Shown: positions 23,908 to 34,053, counted from the stretch's first letter. The stretch is DNA of 64,000 bases from Halotalea alkalilenta DSM 17697 (GCF_000621205.1 NZ_JHYY01000022.1:85102-149101), one strand, 5' to 3'. Notes: generated by a model from the letters alone, not told the origin. Translations and numbers: made by a program.

Positions 23908-25380
23908 ATGCAAGCGTTGAGTTCAAGGCTGAATGACGAGGCGCTCTTTCGTCCCCATGCGTTCATCGATGGCAGCTGGGTCGCCGCCGACAGCGGCGCG
24001 CAGATCGATGTCGATGATCCAGCGAGCGGCGAGATCATCGCCCAGGTGCCGAAGCTAGGCCGTGAAGAGGCCGAACGGGCGATCGCCGCGGCCCATGCAG
24101 CTTTCCCCGCCTGGCGGGCCAGGACCGCGCTCGAGCGCGCGGACATCCTGATGCGCTGGTACGAGCTGATGCTCGAGCACAAGCGCGACCTCGCCATGAT
24201 CATGACCCTCGAGCAGGGCAAGCCGCTGGCCGAGGCCGAAGGCGAGATCGTCTACGCGGCGAGCTTCATGCGCTGGTTCGCCGAGGAGGCGCGGCGTAGC
24301 TACGGCGACACCATCCCCGGTGCCAAGACCGGCCAGCGGATCCTGGTGCTCAAGCAGCCGGTTGGCGTGGTCGGTGCGATCACGCCATGGAACTTCCCTT
24401 CCTCGATGATCACCCGCAAGGCTGCGGCGGCGCTGGCCGCGGGATGTCCGATCGTGATCAAGCCGGCGAGCCAGACGCCGCTTTCGGCCACGGCGCTGGC
24501 AGCGCTGGCCGAGCGCGCCGGGGTGCCACGCGGGGTGTTCAACGTACTGCCCGGCTCGGCCGCGGAGATCGCCGCCGCGCTGACCGAGTCGCCGCTGGTG
24601 CGCAAGATCACCTTCACCGGCTCCACCGAGGTGGGCAGTCGGCTGATGAGCCAGGCCGCGGCCCATGTGCAGAAGATTTCGCTCGAGCTCGGCGGCAACG
24701 CGCCCTTCATCGTCTTCGACGATGCCGATCTCGATGCCGCGGTGCAGGGGGCGATGGCGTCGAAGTTCCGCAACGCGGGCCAGACCTGCGTTTGCACCAA
24801 TCGCTTCCTGGTCCAGAGCGGCGTGATCAACGCCTTCAGCGAAAAGCTCGCCGCGGCGATGCACCATGAGCTCAAGGTAGGGCCCGGTACGCAGGAGGGG
24901 ATCAGTATCGGCCCGATGATCGACCAGAACGCGGTGGAGAAGGTCGGCGAGCACGTCCAGGATGCGCTCGACAAGGGCGCCGAACTGCTGCTCGGCGGTC
25001 AGCCGCACAGCCTCGGCGGACGTTTCTTCACCCCGACCCTGATCAACGGTGCCACCGCCGAGATGAAGGTGGCGAGAGAAGAGACCTTCGGTCCGCTGGC
25101 GGCAGTGTTCTCCTTCGAAAGCGAAGAGCAGGCGATCGCGATGGCCAACGATACCGAGTTCGGCCTGGCCGCCTACTTCTATTCCCGCGACCTGGGCCGG
25201 GTCTGGCGCGTCGCCGAGGCGCTCGACTACGGCATGGTGGGGATCAACGAAGGGCTGATCTCCAACGCAGCCGCTCCTTTCGGCGGCGTCAAGGCCTCCG
25301 GGCTGGGGCGCGAGGGGTCGAAGTACGGCCTCGATGAGTACCAGGAGACCAAGTACCTGTGCATCAACATCGGTAGCTGA
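23908..25380 (+). CDS. gabD: NAD(P)-dependent succinate-semialdehyde dehydrogenase
   Basis: A 490-residue aldehyde dehydrogenase. Catalytic features are present: the Asn in TPWNFPSSM, the Glu in SLELGGNAPF and the nucleophilic Cys in GQTCVCTNRF. The paired Cys in that motif and the overall length match GabD, which oxidises succinate semialdehyde to succinate in GABA breakdown. AGGAGCAAGGCC precedes the ATG. No gabT is beside it, so other semialdehydes (for example glutarate semialdehyde) remain possible. A strong terminator follows. Confidence 0.88.
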   Translation: MQALSSRLNDEALFRPHAFIDGSWVAADSGAQIDVDDPASGEIIAQVPKLGREEAERAIAAAHAAFPAWRARTALERADILMRWYELMLEHKRDLAMIMTLEQGKPLAEAEGEIVYAASFMRWFAEEARRSYGDTIPGAKTGQRILVLKQPVGVVGAITPWNFPSSMITRKAAAALAAGCPIVIKPASQTPLSATALAALAERAGVPRGVFNVLPGSAAEIAAALTESPLVRKITFTGSTEVGSRLMSQAAAHVQKISLELGGNAPFIVFDDADLDAAVQGAMASKFRNAGQTCVCTNRFLVQSGVINAFSEKLAAAMHHELKVGPGTQEGISIGPMIDQNAVEKVGEHVQDALDKGAELLLGGQPHSLGGRFFTPTLINGATAEMKVAREETFGPLAAVFSFESEEQAIAMANDTEFGLAAYFYSRDLGRVWRVAEALDYGMVGINEGLISNAAAPFGGVKASGLGREGSKYGLDEYQETKYLCINIGS

Positions 25381-25391
25381 CGGCATCGGAG

Positions 25392-25428
25392 CGCCCGGCG
25401 AGCGAAAAAAGCTGCCGGGCGTTTTTTT
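25392..25428 (+). terminator. Rho-independent terminator after gabD
   Basis: GCCCGGC pairs with GCCGGGC, closed by further C-G pairs, and is followed by TTTTTTT. It starts 12 bases after the dehydrogenase stop. Confidence 0.92.
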
Positions 25429-25558
25429 CATCCTGTTAATTAACCTGGGTTGATCAAGAGTCGCTTGATGAAAAAAGCCATCCTGGGCTATCTTTACGTC
25501 ATAGGATCAACTTGATCGACTCGCCTTGCGAGGCGATACGCGACCGGAGGTAGCTGCG

Positions 25559-25795
25559 ATGATCAAGCAAATGAACTTCGGCATGCTGCATTTCGCCGTC
25601 ACCTTCGCGGTGTTCTTCGCCCTGACGCGCGATCCATGGCTCAGCGGTCTGGCGTCCCTCATCGCCCCAGTGCTCAATCTGGTCGCGGGTGGGGCCGCCG
25701 GTGCATTGAACCAGCGGCTTTTCCGTCCCGAACTGAAGCCCTGCCGGATTCGCTCGAGGGATCAAGAGCGCCGCCCGCGTGACCATGCGCACTGA
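25559..25795 (+). CDS. DUF2061-like small membrane protein
   Basis: A 78-residue protein starting MIKQMNFGMLHFAVTFAV with two hydrophobic helices and the phrase ALTRDPWLSGLASLIAPVLN, which fits the DUF2061 family of small inner-membrane proteins. CGGAGG lies eight bases before the chosen ATG. The C-terminus is basic. Its function is unknown. It stands alone between a terminator and the tandem repeat array at 25841. Confidence 0.7.
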   Translation: MIKQMNFGMLHFAVTFAVFFALTRDPWLSGLASLIAPVLNLVAGGAAGALNQRLFRPELKPCRIRSRDQERRPRDHAH

Positions 25796-25840
25796 CCTCT
25801 GTCCGGGGTCAATGACCTCGCGGTGAACGCGCCGCTCGCA

Positions 25841-25900
25841 TCGGGCGGCGAAGAATCGGGCGGTGAAGAATCGGGCGGTGAAGAATCGGGCGGTGAAGAA
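25841..25900. repeat. Four tandem 15-base repeats
   Basis: The unit TCGGGCGGTGAAGAA is repeated four times without gaps; the first copy differs by one base (C for T at its ninth position). The array lies in non-coding DNA between the DUF2061-like gene and the purH terminator. Its period is a multiple of three, but no gene spans it. Confidence 0.95.
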
Positions 25901-25942
25901 AAGAAGAGCCCTGGGGATCAGTAGAATGCTCCCCAGGGCTCT
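25895..25942 (-). terminator. Rho-independent terminator of purH
   Basis: AGAGCCCTGGGGA and TCCCCAGGGCTCT form a perfect 13-base stem (25905-25917 with 25930-25942). Read on the minus strand the stem is followed by a T-rich run, TCTTTTCTTC. It lies 50 bases after the purH stop. Confidence 0.9.
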
Positions 25943-25991
25943 GTTCTCTACGGTTGCGCGCGCGGCCCTGCCGGAGCGGGCCGCGTCTGGC

Positions 25992-27578
25992 TCAATGGCG
26001 GAAGTGGCGCATGCCGGTGAAGACCATGGCGATACCCGCCTCGTCAGCGGCCTCGATCACTTCCGCGTCACGCATCGAGCCGCCTGGCTGGATCACCGCG
26101 GTGATCCCCGCCTGGGCGGCGTTGTCGATGCCATCGCGGAAGGGGAAGAAGGCGTCGCTGGCCATCACCGAGCCAGGCACTTCGAGACCGGCGTGCTCGG
26201 CCTTGATCGCCGCGATCCGCGCCGAGTTGACCCGGCTCATCTGGCCGGCGCCGACGCCTATAGTCTGGCGGGACTTGGCGTAGACGATCGCATTGGACTT
26301 GACGAACTTGGCGACTTTCCAGGCGAAGATCAGGTCATGCAGCTCTCGCTCGCTCGGTGCGCGCTGGGTCACCACCTTGAGCTCCCCGGCATCGATCATC
26401 CCGGTATCCCGGCTTTGCACCAGCAGGCCTCCGGTGACTCGCTTGTAGTCCCAGGCGGGAAGCCGCTCGGCACCCCATTCTCCGCACTCGAGCAGGCGCA
26501 CGTTAGCCTTTGCGGCCACCGCATCGCGCGCGGCCTGGCTGATCCTCGGGGCGATGATCACCTCGACGAACTGGCGCTCGACGATCGCCTTGGCGGTATC
26601 GCCATCGAGTTCGCGGTTGAAGGCGATGATTCCGCCGAAGGCCGATTCGGTATCGGTGGCGAAGGCGCGCTCATAGGCCGCGAGGATACCGCCCTCGTCA
26701 TCCGGTACCACCGCCACGCCGCAGGGATTGGCATGCTTGACGATCACGCAGGCCGGCTTGCTGAACGCCTTGACGCACTCGAGCGCGGCATCGGTATCGG
26801 CGACGTTGTTGAACGACAGCGCCTTGCCCTGCAACTGCTTTGCGGTCGAGACCGAGGCCTCGGCAGGTTCGGGTTCGGTATAGAACGCGGCGCGCTGGTG
26901 GGGGTTCTCGCCGTAGCGCATCTCCTGGCGCTTGACGAAGCGCTCACCCCAGGTGCGAGGGAAGTTGGCCTGCTCGCCCTCGACGCGCAGGCCGAGGTAG
27001 TTGGCGATCGCCGCGTCGTAGGCGGCGGTATGCTCGAATGCCTTGACCGCCAGATCGAAGCGCAGCGCCTGCTCGATGCCGCCGTCGTTGCGCTCGAGCG
27101 CGTCGAGGATGCGAGGGTAGTCGCTGCTCGAGACCACGATGGTGGTATGGGCATGGTTCTTGGCGCAGGCGCGGACCATGGTCGGGCCGCCGATGTCGAT
27201 GTTCTCGATCGCATCCTCGAGGGTGCAGTCGGGATTGGCGACGGTGCGCTCGAACGGATAGAGGTTGACCACCACCATGTCGATCGCCGCGATGTCGTGG
27301 GCCGCCATCACTGCATCGTCCTGGCCACGCCGGCCGAGGATGCCGCCATGGATCTTCGGATGCAGGGTCTTGACCCGGCCGTCCATGATTTCAGGGAAAC
27401 CGGTGTGCGCCGAGACTTCGGTGACACGGATGCCTTCGCTTTCGAGCAGTCGGTAGGTACCGCCGGTGGAGAGAAGTTCCACGCCGCGGGCATCGAGGGC
27501 TCGGGCCAGATCGACGATGCCGGTCTTGTCGGAAACGCTCAGCAGCGCTCGGCGCACGGGGGAGATGCTTATGCTCAT
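25992..27578 (-). CDS. purH: Bifunctional AICAR formyltransferase / IMP cyclohydrolase
   Basis: A 528-residue enzyme catalysing the last two steps of purine synthesis. The N-terminal 200 residues are the MGS-like cyclohydrolase domain ([27 protein letters not shown]). The transformylase domain holds the catalytic Lys-His pair in IVKHANPCG near residue 265 and the late Asp/Lys-rich [11 protein letters not shown] segment. The ATG at 27578 was chosen by family length; an upstream in-frame start would add 13 residues. It follows fis and dusB on the minus strand, as in Pseudomonas. Confidence 0.97.
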   Translation of the reverse strand: MSISISPVRRALLSVSDKTGIVDLARALDARGVELLSTGGTYRLLESEGIRVTEVSAHTGFPEIMDGRVKTLHPKIHGGILGRRGQDDAVMAAHDIAAIDMVVVNLYPFERTVANPDCTLEDAIENIDIGGPTMVRACAKNHAHTTIVVSSSDYPRILDALERNDGGIEQALRFDLAVKAFEHTAAYDAAIANYLGLRVEGEQANFPRTWGERFVKRQEMRYGENPHQRAAFYTEPEPAEASVSTAKQLQGKALSFNNVADTDAALECVKAFSKPACVIVKHANPCGVAVVPDDEGGILAAYERAFATDTESAFGGIIAFNRELDGDTAKAIVERQFVEVIIAPRISQAARDAVAAKANVRLLECGEWGAERLPAWDYKRVTGGLLVQSRDTGMIDAGELKVVTQRAPSERELHDLIFAWKVAKFVKSNAIVYAKSRQTIGVGAGQMSRVNSARIAAIKAEHAGLEVPGSVMASDAFFPFRDGIDNAAQAGITAVIQPGGSMRDAEVIEAADEAGIAMVFTGMRHFRH

Positions 27579-27661
27579 GGGAGACTCGCAGGCTCGGGTG
27601 GTGGGGGGAAATCTCAATGGCGACGGTGCCCGGCGAATGCGGGTCGGGCATCGTCATCGAA

Positions 27662-27979
27662 TCAGAGCAGGCCGTGCTGCTTGAGCTTCTTGCGTAGCGT
27701 GCCGCGATTGAGACCGAGCACCTGGGATGCCGCGGTCTGGTTGTCGTTGACGTGGGCCATGACGCTGGCGAGCAGCGGCGCTTCGACCTCGCTGAGCACC
27801 ATCTGGTAGAGATCGGTGACGCTCTCGCCGTCGAGATGCTCGAAGTAGCGTTGCATGGTCAGCGCCACCGTCTCCCTCAGCGTGGCCTGGCCGTCTATCG
27901 CGTGGCCGGCATCGAGCGCTTCGACGGCTTCGTCGGCGATCGTTTCCTGATCGAGAAGTACGGGAGGTCTGTCGTTCAT
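27662..27979 (-). CDS. fis: Fis family nucleoid-associated regulator
   Basis: A 105-residue DNA-binding protein. The C-terminal helix-turn-helix TAASQVLGLNRGTLRKKLKQ is close to that of E. coli Fis, as is the central dimerisation region (TMQRYFEHLDGES-TDLYQMVL). Fis bends DNA and modulates rRNA, recombination and growth-phase genes. Its ATG overlaps the dusB stop as ATGA, the usual dusB-fis operon, so translation depends on dusB. The N-terminal 35 residues are less conserved. Confidence 0.96.
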   Translation of the reverse strand: MNDRPPVLLDQETIADEAVEALDAGHAIDGQATLRETVALTMQRYFEHLDGESVTDLYQMVLSEVEAPLLASVMAHVNDNQTAASQVLGLNRGTLRKKLKQHGLL

Positions 27980-28998
27980 TGGATCGTGCTTCCGTCGGAC
28001 GCTGCGTCTTTCGGCGCGGTGGAAAAATAGCGATTGATGTAGACGAGCTGGGCGGTGCTCGTTTCCAGCGCATTGAAGTCGGCGCGAGCGCGGGCACCAT
28101 GGGTAAGCGTAGCGAGATACCAGCCAATGTGCTTGCGCGCGACACGAATACCCATGTGTTCGCCGTAGTGTTCGTAGAGCGCGAGAAGATGCTCGCGCAT
28201 GGTCGCTTCGCGCTCGGCAAGCGTCGGCGCCGGCATCCGTCCGCCATGGCGCAGGTAGTGATCGATCTCGCGGAAGATCCACGGGTTGCCCTGGGCGCCG
28301 CGTCCGATCATCAGTGCATCCGCGCCGGTGACGGCGAGCACGTGGGCGGCCTTTTCCGGCGAATCGACGTCACCGTTGGCGATCACTGGGATCTTTACCG
28401 CCGCCTTGATCGCGCGGATCGTCTCGTACTCGGCTGCCCCTTGGAACTTCTGTGATCGAGTGCGGCCGTGCACCGCCAGCGCCTGGATGCCGAGCGACTC
28501 GGCGAGACGGGCGATGCGGACCCCATTGCGGCTCTCATCGCACCAGCCGGTGCGAATCTTCAAGGTCACCGGCACGTTGACCGCGCCGACCACCGCGCTG
28601 AGGATTTCGCCGACCAGCGCTTCGTCACGCAGCAGTGCCGAGCCCGCGGCCTTGTTGCAGACCTTCTTCGCTGGGCAGCCCATGTTGATGTCGATCACTT
28701 CGGCGCCGTGGTCGGCGTTGGCCTTCGCCGCGTCGGCCAGCATCTGTGGGTCGCCGCCGGCGATCTGTACCACCCTCGGGCCCAGCTCGCCCCTGTGGTC
28801 GAGGCGCAGCCTGGACTTGGGAGTGTGCCACAGCTTGCGATCCGAGGTGACCATCTCCGATACCGCCAGGCCCGCGCCGAGACGCCGGCACAGGGCGCGG
28901 AAAGGACGATCGGTGACGCCGGCCATCGGGGCCAGTACCAGGCGATTGGCGAGCGTGTGGGCGCCGATGCGAAACGGCGCGACGGCGGATGAGGTCAT
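27976..28998 (-). CDS. dusB: tRNA-dihydrouridine synthase B
   Basis: A 340-residue FMN enzyme that reduces uridines in the tRNA D-loop. It shows LAPMAGVTDRPFRALCRRLGA at the start of the TIM barrel, the active-site Cys in MGCPAKKVCNKAAGS, the VTLKIRTGW segment and the flavin phosphate-binding ANGDVDSPEKA and GADALMIGRGA segments. It is the promoter-proximal gene of dusB-fis; the region 28999-29080 upstream probably holds the growth-rate-controlled promoter. Confidence 0.96.
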   Translation of the reverse strand: MTSSAVAPFRIGAHTLANRLVLAPMAGVTDRPFRALCRRLGAGLAVSEMVTSDRKLWHTPKSRLRLDHRGELGPRVVQIAGGDPQMLADAAKANADHGAEVIDINMGCPAKKVCNKAAGSALLRDEALVGEILSAVVGAVNVPVTLKIRTGWCDESRNGVRIARLAESLGIQALAVHGRTRSQKFQGAAEYETIRAIKAAVKIPVIANGDVDSPEKAAHVLAVTGADALMIGRGAQGNPWIFREIDHYLRHGGRMPAPTLAEREATMREHLLALYEHYGEHMGIRVARKHIGWYLATLTHGARARADFNALETSTAQLVYINRYFSTAPKDAASDGSTIQ

Positions 28999-29079
28999 CG
29001 ACGGTATTTAGGGAACTATGAGAGGGCGCCTATGATAGCCGCCTGGCCTGGGTTGTTGAAGCTACCCCGGACGAAAAGG

Positions 29080-29124
29080 GCAAAAAGACCTACGCTGCGT
29101 CCGCGGCGCGCGACGCAGCGTAGG
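29080..29124 (-). terminator. Rho-independent terminator of prmA
   Basis: CCTACGCTGCGTC (29089-29101) pairs perfectly with GACGCAGCGTAGG (29112-29124). On the minus strand the stem is followed by TCTTTTTGCCC. It begins seven bases after the prmA stop. Confidence 0.92.
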
Positions 29125-29130
29125 CCTCGA

Positions 29131-30042
29131 TCAGCGTGGTCGACGCCCGACGATGCGGACCCAGCCCTCGCGCTCCTCGATCTCATCGACCACCAGCCCC
29201 TGCTCGGCATAGGCGTCGCAGATTCCGTTCGCTTGGTTGGCGAGGATGCCGGAGAGCGCGAACCGCCCACCGGGGCCGAGACGCCCTGCGATCATCGGCG
29301 CGAGCTCGACCAGCGGCCCGGCGAGGATGTTGGCGGTGACCAGATCGTACTCGCGTTCGGGCGCCTCCTCGGGGAAATGCAGCGCGAAGCGGGTTTCGAT
29401 GATCTGGTTGCGCTCGGCGTTGTCGCGGCTCGCTTGCAGCGCCTGGGGATCGATGTCGGTGCCGTCGGCGAAGGCGGCGCCGAGCTTGAGCGCGGCGATG
29501 AAGAGGATGCCGGATCCGCAGCCGATATCGAGCAGTTCGCGCTCGTCGAGTTCGCCGGCCACCGCTAGTCCGTCCAGCCACTCGAGACACAGCGCGGTGG
29601 TCGGGTGGGTGCCGGTGCCGAAGGCCAGGCCCGGATCGAGCAGCAGGTTGACCGCATCGGGCTCGGGCGCCTCGAACCAGCTCGGTACGATCCACAGCCG
29701 CTGGCCCATCTTCAACGGCTCGAAGCCGTCCATCCACTCGCGGCTCCAGTCACGGTCCTGGAGGATTTCGTACTCGATCTCGGGGCAGGGGGTGTCGGGT
29801 TCGACCGCCGCCCACTGAGCGCTCACCCGTTCGAGCATCGCCTCGACCCCTTCCAGATCGTCGTAGAGGCCGGTGAGCACGGTTTCGGCCCATAGCGGTG
29901 TGGTGCCGAGCTCGGGCTCGTAGAGCGGGCGATCCTCGGCATCTTCCAGGGTGATCGCACAGGCGCCCTCGTCGAGCAACAGCGATTCGAGGGTCTCGGC
30001 GTGGCTGGGATCGATGCGTGCCTTGAGCTGTAGCCAGGCCAT
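29131..30042 (-). CDS. prmA: Ribosomal protein L11 methyltransferase
   Basis: A 303-residue SAM-dependent methyltransferase that trimethylates ribosomal protein L11. The N-terminal L11-recognition domain is followed by the SAM motif LDIGCGSGIL near residue 175, the acidic DGTDIDPQAL and the NILAGPLVELAP motif. The ATG at 30042 has AAGGAG nine bases upstream and matches the family length (E. coli 293). It lies downstream of accB-accC, as in Pseudomonas. Confidence 0.96.
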   Translation of the reverse strand: MAWLQLKARIDPSHAETLESLLLDEGACAITLEDAEDRPLYEPELGTTPLWAETVLTGLYDDLEGVEAMLERVSAQWAAVEPDTPCPEIEYEILQDRDWSREWMDGFEPLKMGQRLWIVPSWFEAPEPDAVNLLLDPGLAFGTGTHPTTALCLEWLDGLAVAGELDERELLDIGCGSGILFIAALKLGAAFADGTDIDPQALQASRDNAERNQIIETRFALHFPEEAPEREYDLVTANILAGPLVELAPMIAGRLGPGGRFALSGILANQANGICDAYAEQGLVVDEIEEREGWVRIVGRRPR

Positions 30043-30151
30043 GCTGGGCTCCTTGTCTGTCTTTGGGTCTGTGGCTGCAATGCGCCAGGCGGTAACGAAG
30101 CGGGGGAGGCGCCGATCGACCGACGCCTCCCCCGTGTGCTTCCCGGTGGCT

Positions 30152-31495
30152 TCAGCTGAGGCCCAGCTTGTGCTCGAGGTAGTGGATGTTGACTCCACCA
30201 CGGGCGAAGGCTTCGTCCCGGACCAGATCCTGCTGCAGCGCGATGTTGGTCTTGATCCCTTCGACCAGCAGTTCGTCGAGCGCATTGCGCATACGCGTCA
30301 TCGCGCTCTCGCGATCTTCACCGTAGGTGATCAGCTTACCGATCAGCGAGTCGTAGTTCGGTGGCACCGTATAGCCGGTATAGAGGTGCGAGTCCATCCG
30401 CACACCGAGGCCGCCAGGGGCATGGTAGAACTCGATCTTGCCAGGCGACGGCATGAAGGTGCGCGCGTCCTCGGCGTTGATCCGGCATTCGAAGGCGTGG
30501 CCGCGCAGCTCGACGTCCTCCTGGCGGATCGACAGCGGCAGGCCGGAGGCGATGCGCAGCTGTTCCCTGACGATGTCGATGCCGGTGACCATCTCGGTGA
30601 CCGGGTGCTCGACCTGCACGCGAGTGTTCATCTCGATGAAGAAGAACTCGCCGTTCTCATAGAGGAACTCGAAAGTGCCCGCGCCGCGATAGCCGATCTT
30701 CAGACAGGCATCGACACAGGCCTTGAGCACCTGGGCACGCGCGGTGGCGTCGACGTGGGGCGCGGGAGCCTCCTCGAGCACCTTCTGGTGGCGGCGCTGC
30801 AACGAGCAGTCGCGGTCGAACAGGTGGATCGCGTTGCCCTGGCCGTCGGCCAGTACCTGGACTTCGATGTGGCGCGGGCGCTCGAGATACTTCTCCATGT
30901 AGACCACGTCGGAGCCGAAAGCGGCGTTGGCCTCACTCTTGGTGATCGCCACCGAAGAGACCAGCTGGGAGGCATCGCGGACCACGCGCATGCCACGGCC
31001 GCCACCGCCGGCGGCGGCCTTGATCATCACCGGGAAACCGATCCGCTTGGCGATCTCGAGCTGCGCGTGTTCATCGTCCGGCAGTGGGCCATCGGAGCCG
31101 GGCACGGTCGGCACGCCCGCCGCCTTCATCGATTCGATCGCCGATACCTTGTCGCCCATCAGCCGGATCACGTCGGCGGTGGGGCCGACGAAGATGAAGC
31201 CGGAGCGTTCGACCTGCTCGGCGAAATTGGCATTCTCGGACAGGAAGCCATAGCCCGGGTGGATCGCCTGGGCATCGGTGACCTCGGCGGCGGAGATCAG
31301 CGCCGGGATGTTGAGATAGGAGGCGCTCGATGGTGCGGGGCCGATGCAGACCGCTTCATCGGCAAGGCGCACATGGATCAGATCGCGGTCGGCCTTGGAG
31401 TGGGCGGCGACGGTCTTGATCCCGAGCTCCTTGCATGCGCGTAGGATACGCAGTGCGATTTCGCCACGGTTGGCGATCAGTACCTTTTGCAACAT
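30152..31495 (-). CDS. accC: Acetyl-CoA carboxylase biotin carboxylase subunit
   Basis: A 447-residue ATP-grasp enzyme that carboxylates biotin on AccB, the first step of fatty-acid synthesis. It begins [25 protein letters not shown], has the glycine-rich ATP loop [12 protein letters not shown] near residue 165, the [15 protein letters not shown] metal and substrate site near residue 290 and the C-terminal cap. An upstream in-frame start would add 20 non-homologous residues and was rejected. It follows accB by 56 bases. Confidence 0.97.
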   Translation of the reverse strand: MLQKVLIANRGEIALRILRACKELGIKTVAAHSKADRDLIHVRLADEAVCIGPAPSSASYLNIPALISAAEVTDAQAIHPGYGFLSENANFAEQVERSGFIFVGPTADVIRLMGDKVSAIESMKAAGVPTVPGSDGPLPDDEHAQLEIAKRIGFPVMIKAAAGGGGRGMRVVRDASQLVSSVAITKSEANAAFGSDVVYMEKYLERPRHIEVQVLADGQGNAIHLFDRDCSLQRRHQKVLEEAPAPHVDATARAQVLKACVDACLKIGYRGAGTFEFLYENGEFFFIEMNTRVQVEHPVTEMVTGIDIVREQLRIASGLPLSIRQEDVELRGHAFECRINAEDARTFMPSPGKIEFYHAPGGLGVRMDSHLYTGYTVPPNYDSLIGKLITYGEDRESAMTRMRNALDELLVEGIKTNIALQQDLVRDEAFARGGVNIHYLEHKLGLS

Positions 31496-31551
31496 GGGGC
31501 TACTCGCTGGATGGATTGAGTGGACGCTTTCGCTTTCAGTCTGCGAACAGC

Positions 31552-32007
31552 TCAACCGATCACGATCATGGGCTGGTCGTACTCGACCGGCTCGCCATCT
31601 TCCACCAGGATCGCCTCGATCACGCCATCCTTGTCGGCTTCGATCTGGTTCATCATCTTCATCGCCTCGACGATGCAGATGGTATCGCCGCGCTTGACGC
31701 TCTGGCCCACTTCGACGAATGCCTTGGCGCCAGGGGCGGGCGCGCGGTAGAAGGTGCCGACCATCGGCGAGGTCACCTGGTGGCCGGTCGGCGCCGCGGG
31801 TGCTGCGGCGGGCGCTTCGGCCACGGCAGCAGGGATCGGTGCAGCGCTCGGCTGGGCGTAGTAGGTGGCGCTCGGCATCTGCATCGGCTGGCCGCCGGTG
31901 AAGTTACGGCTGATGCGTACGGACTCCTCGCCCTCTTGGATTTCGATTTCGCTGATGTTGGATTCTTCGAGCAGCTCGATCAGTTTCTTGACTTTGCGAA
32001 TGTCCAT
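31552..32007 (-). CDS. accB: Acetyl-CoA carboxylase biotin carboxyl carrier protein
   Basis: A 151-residue carrier protein starting [20 protein letters not shown]. The middle is an Ala/Pro-rich linker (about residues 50-75) and the C-terminal 75 residues are the biotinyl domain with the target Lys in [17 protein letters not shown] precedes the ATG. Expression of accBC is usually autoregulated by AccB; nothing specific is visible here. The aroQ gene that often precedes accB in relatives is absent: dsbD is the next gene upstream. Confidence 0.97.
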   Translation of the reverse strand: MDIRKVKKLIELLEESNISEIEIQEGEESVRISRNFTGGQPMQMPSATYYAQPSAAPIPAAVAEAPAAAPAAPTGHQVTSPMVGTFYRAPAPGAKAFVEVGQSVKRGDTICIVEAMKMMNQIEADKDGVIEAILVEDGEPVEYDQPMIVIG

Positions 32008-32217
32008 GGGCGGTCCTGTGAAATATCCGGGGTGAATGCGCAAAGCGCGTAACGGCCTGGCAGGGACGTCAATGCGAAGCTCTTCGGTAGGCGCTGTTAA
32101 CCTTGTCGCCAACCGTGAAGATGCCTGCACGATACTCGACGTTTGCCCTAATGAGGCGGTGATGGCGGAGTGTGCCGAAAAACCGTGGGGCTGTCCAGTG
32201 GGCCTGGCGAAGGGGAT

Positions 32218-34053
32218 TCAGGGCCTGGACAGCCGTCCTGCTCGCTCCAATGCCGCCTTGAGCGAGCTGGCGGAGGGCTCTCCCTGTACGCGTAGATCGC
32301 CTCGTTCTCCGCTGGCGTCGAAGAACAGAAGCGTCGGCGGGCCGAACAGCCCATAGCGCGAAAGCAGGCCGCGGGCGTCCTCGGAGTCGTCGGTGAGATC
32401 GAAGCGTACCCGCTCGAAGCCCTCGAGCAGCGCGCTGATCTCAGCGCGGGGGAAGAGCTCTGCCTCGATGCGCTTGCAGCTCACGCACCAGTCGGCGTAG
32501 AGGTCGACCAGCAGTGGCCTGCCGGCCTCTCTCGCGCGCGCCGCTGCCGCGTCGAGTTCGTCAAGGCGTGTGATGGTGGCGAAGCTCGGCGCCTCGGTCG
32601 CAGCCATCGACCGCTCGCTGCCGACGCCCGCCAGCGGGCGCAGCGGGTCGTTTTGCCCCATCGCCGCGCCGATCACGCAGGCGCCGGACCAGAGCGCCAG
32701 GGCCAGGGCCAGGGCGCGCAGCAGCGGCGCGGTGGTGCTTTCCAGTGCGCCGAGGGCGAGAGCCGTGGCGATGCCGAGTACGCCCCAGCCACACAGTACC
32801 AGCGAGCCCGGCAGCCAAGTGGAGACCAGCCACAGTGCGACCCCGAGCAGGGCGATGGCGCAGAGCATGCGCACCCGTTCCATCCACATGCCCCGATTTG
32901 GCAGGATGCTGGCGCCGAACACGCAGACCAGGATCAACGGCACGCCCATGCCGAGGCCGAGGACGAACAGCGCAAGGGCGCCGTGGGCCGCGTTCCCGGT
33001 GGTCGAGAGATAGGCGAGGATGCCGGCGAGCGGCGCCGACAGGCAGGGGGTGACGATCAGCGTCGATACCGCGCCGGCGAGGATCAGGCCGCCGGGGCCA
33101 AGCCGGCGCAGCCGCTCCTCCAGCGCGCTGATCCGATTGCCGAATCCCGTGCTGGGCGGTCGCAGCCAGTCGAGCGTCCAGGCGGCGAGGAGGACGAAAA
33201 CCGCGGCGAAGGGCACCACTACCCAGGGCGACTGCAGCCGTCCCTGCAGATTGAAGCCGGCGCCGAGCAGGCCGATCACCAGGCCGAGCAGGGTGTAGGC
33301 GGCGACCATTCCGCCGACGTAGCAGCAGGAGAGCGCGAGCGCGCGCCGCCGCGAGGGCGCGCGACCGACGACCAGGGCGGATACGATCGGCAGCATCGGC
33401 AGCACGCAGGGGGTGAAGGTGAGCCCCAGTCCGGCGAGGAACAGAAGGCCCAGTCGCCACAGCGAGATGCCATCGTCGCGCTGGGCGGGCGCGGTGGCCG
33501 GCTCGGCCGGGAGCGGTGCGTCGAATACCGCCGGACGCTCGCCGAAGTCGACCGCGAATGTGCGCCGTTCGGGCGGGTAGCAGAGTCCCGCCTCGGCGCA
33601 GCCCTGGTACTCGAGGGTCAGCTGCAGCGCGCCGGAGGCCGGGGCCCGTTCGAGCGGAACGCTGAACTCGAGGCGCTGGTGAAAGACGTTGACGTCGCCC
33701 ATGTAGGGATCGGATTTGAACTCGCCGACCGGCAGCGCCGGTTCACCGAGTATCACATCCGGCTGGTCGCTGCTCACCGCGATGCGATGGCGATAGAGAT
33801 AGTAGCCGGGCTCGATCTCGGCCCCGAACCAGACCCGCTCGCCTTCGCGCCATGCGTGGAGCCTGAAGGCCCGGTCGACCGGAAGGAAGCCGTCGCGCTC
33901 GCCGTCGAAGGTGCGGGGGCCGGCGCTCTCGCTCGCGAGGTCGCTCATCGCACCCTGGGGGTTGGCGTCTTCAGTGAATAGCGAAGAGGCCTGGACGGGG
34001 GCAAGGCCGAGCAGCAGGATCAGGCCCAGCAGCAGGGGCGCGAGGTGGCGCAT
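32218..34053 (-). CDS. dsbD: Thiol:disulfide interchange protein DsbD
   Basis: A 611-residue membrane protein that carries electrons from cytoplasmic thioredoxin to periplasmic DsbC and partners. After a signal peptide (MRHLAPLLLGLILLLGL) comes the alpha domain with Cys residues in QGCAEAGLCYPPERR. Then eight hydrophobic helices follow with the buried pair in FTPCVLPMLP and VTPCLSAPL, and a C-terminal thioredoxin domain with DWCVSCKRIE. The ATG at 34053 was chosen with GAGG upstream; one at 34092 is also in frame. Confidence 0.95.
   Translation of the reverse strand: MRHLAPLLLGLILLLGLAPVQASSLFTEDANPQGAMSDLASESAGPRTFDGERDGFLPVDRAFRLHAWREGERVWFGAEIEPGYYLYRHRIAVSSDQPDVILGEPALPVGEFKSDPYMGDVNVFHQRLEFSVPLERAPASGALQLTLEYQGCAEAGLCYPPERRTFAVDFGERPAVFDAPLPAEPATAPAQRDDGISLWRLGLLFLAGLGLTFTPCVLPMLPIVSALVVGRAPSRRRALALSCCYVGGMVAAYTLLGLVIGLLGAGFNLQGRLQSPWVVVPFAAVFVLLAAWTLDWLRPPSTGFGNRISALEERLRRLGPGGLILAGAVSTLIVTPCLSAPLAGILAYLSTTGNAAHGALALFVLGLGMGVPLILVCVFGASILPNRGMWMERVRMLCAIALLGVALWLVSTWLPGSLVLCGWGVLGIATALALGALESTTAPLLRALALALALWSGACVIGAAMGQNDPLRPLAGVGSERSMAATEAPSFATITRLDELDAAAARAREAGRPLLVDLYADWCVSCKRIEAELFPRAEISALLEGFERVRFDLTDDSEDARGLLSRYGLFGPPTLLFFDASGERGDLRVQGEPSASSLKAALERAGRLSRP

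Noticed and set aside
25863..27809. Long plus-strand frame through the 15-base repeats and across purH
   Set aside because: It reads antisense to purH, whose motifs are complete. The repeat array gives it a false start.
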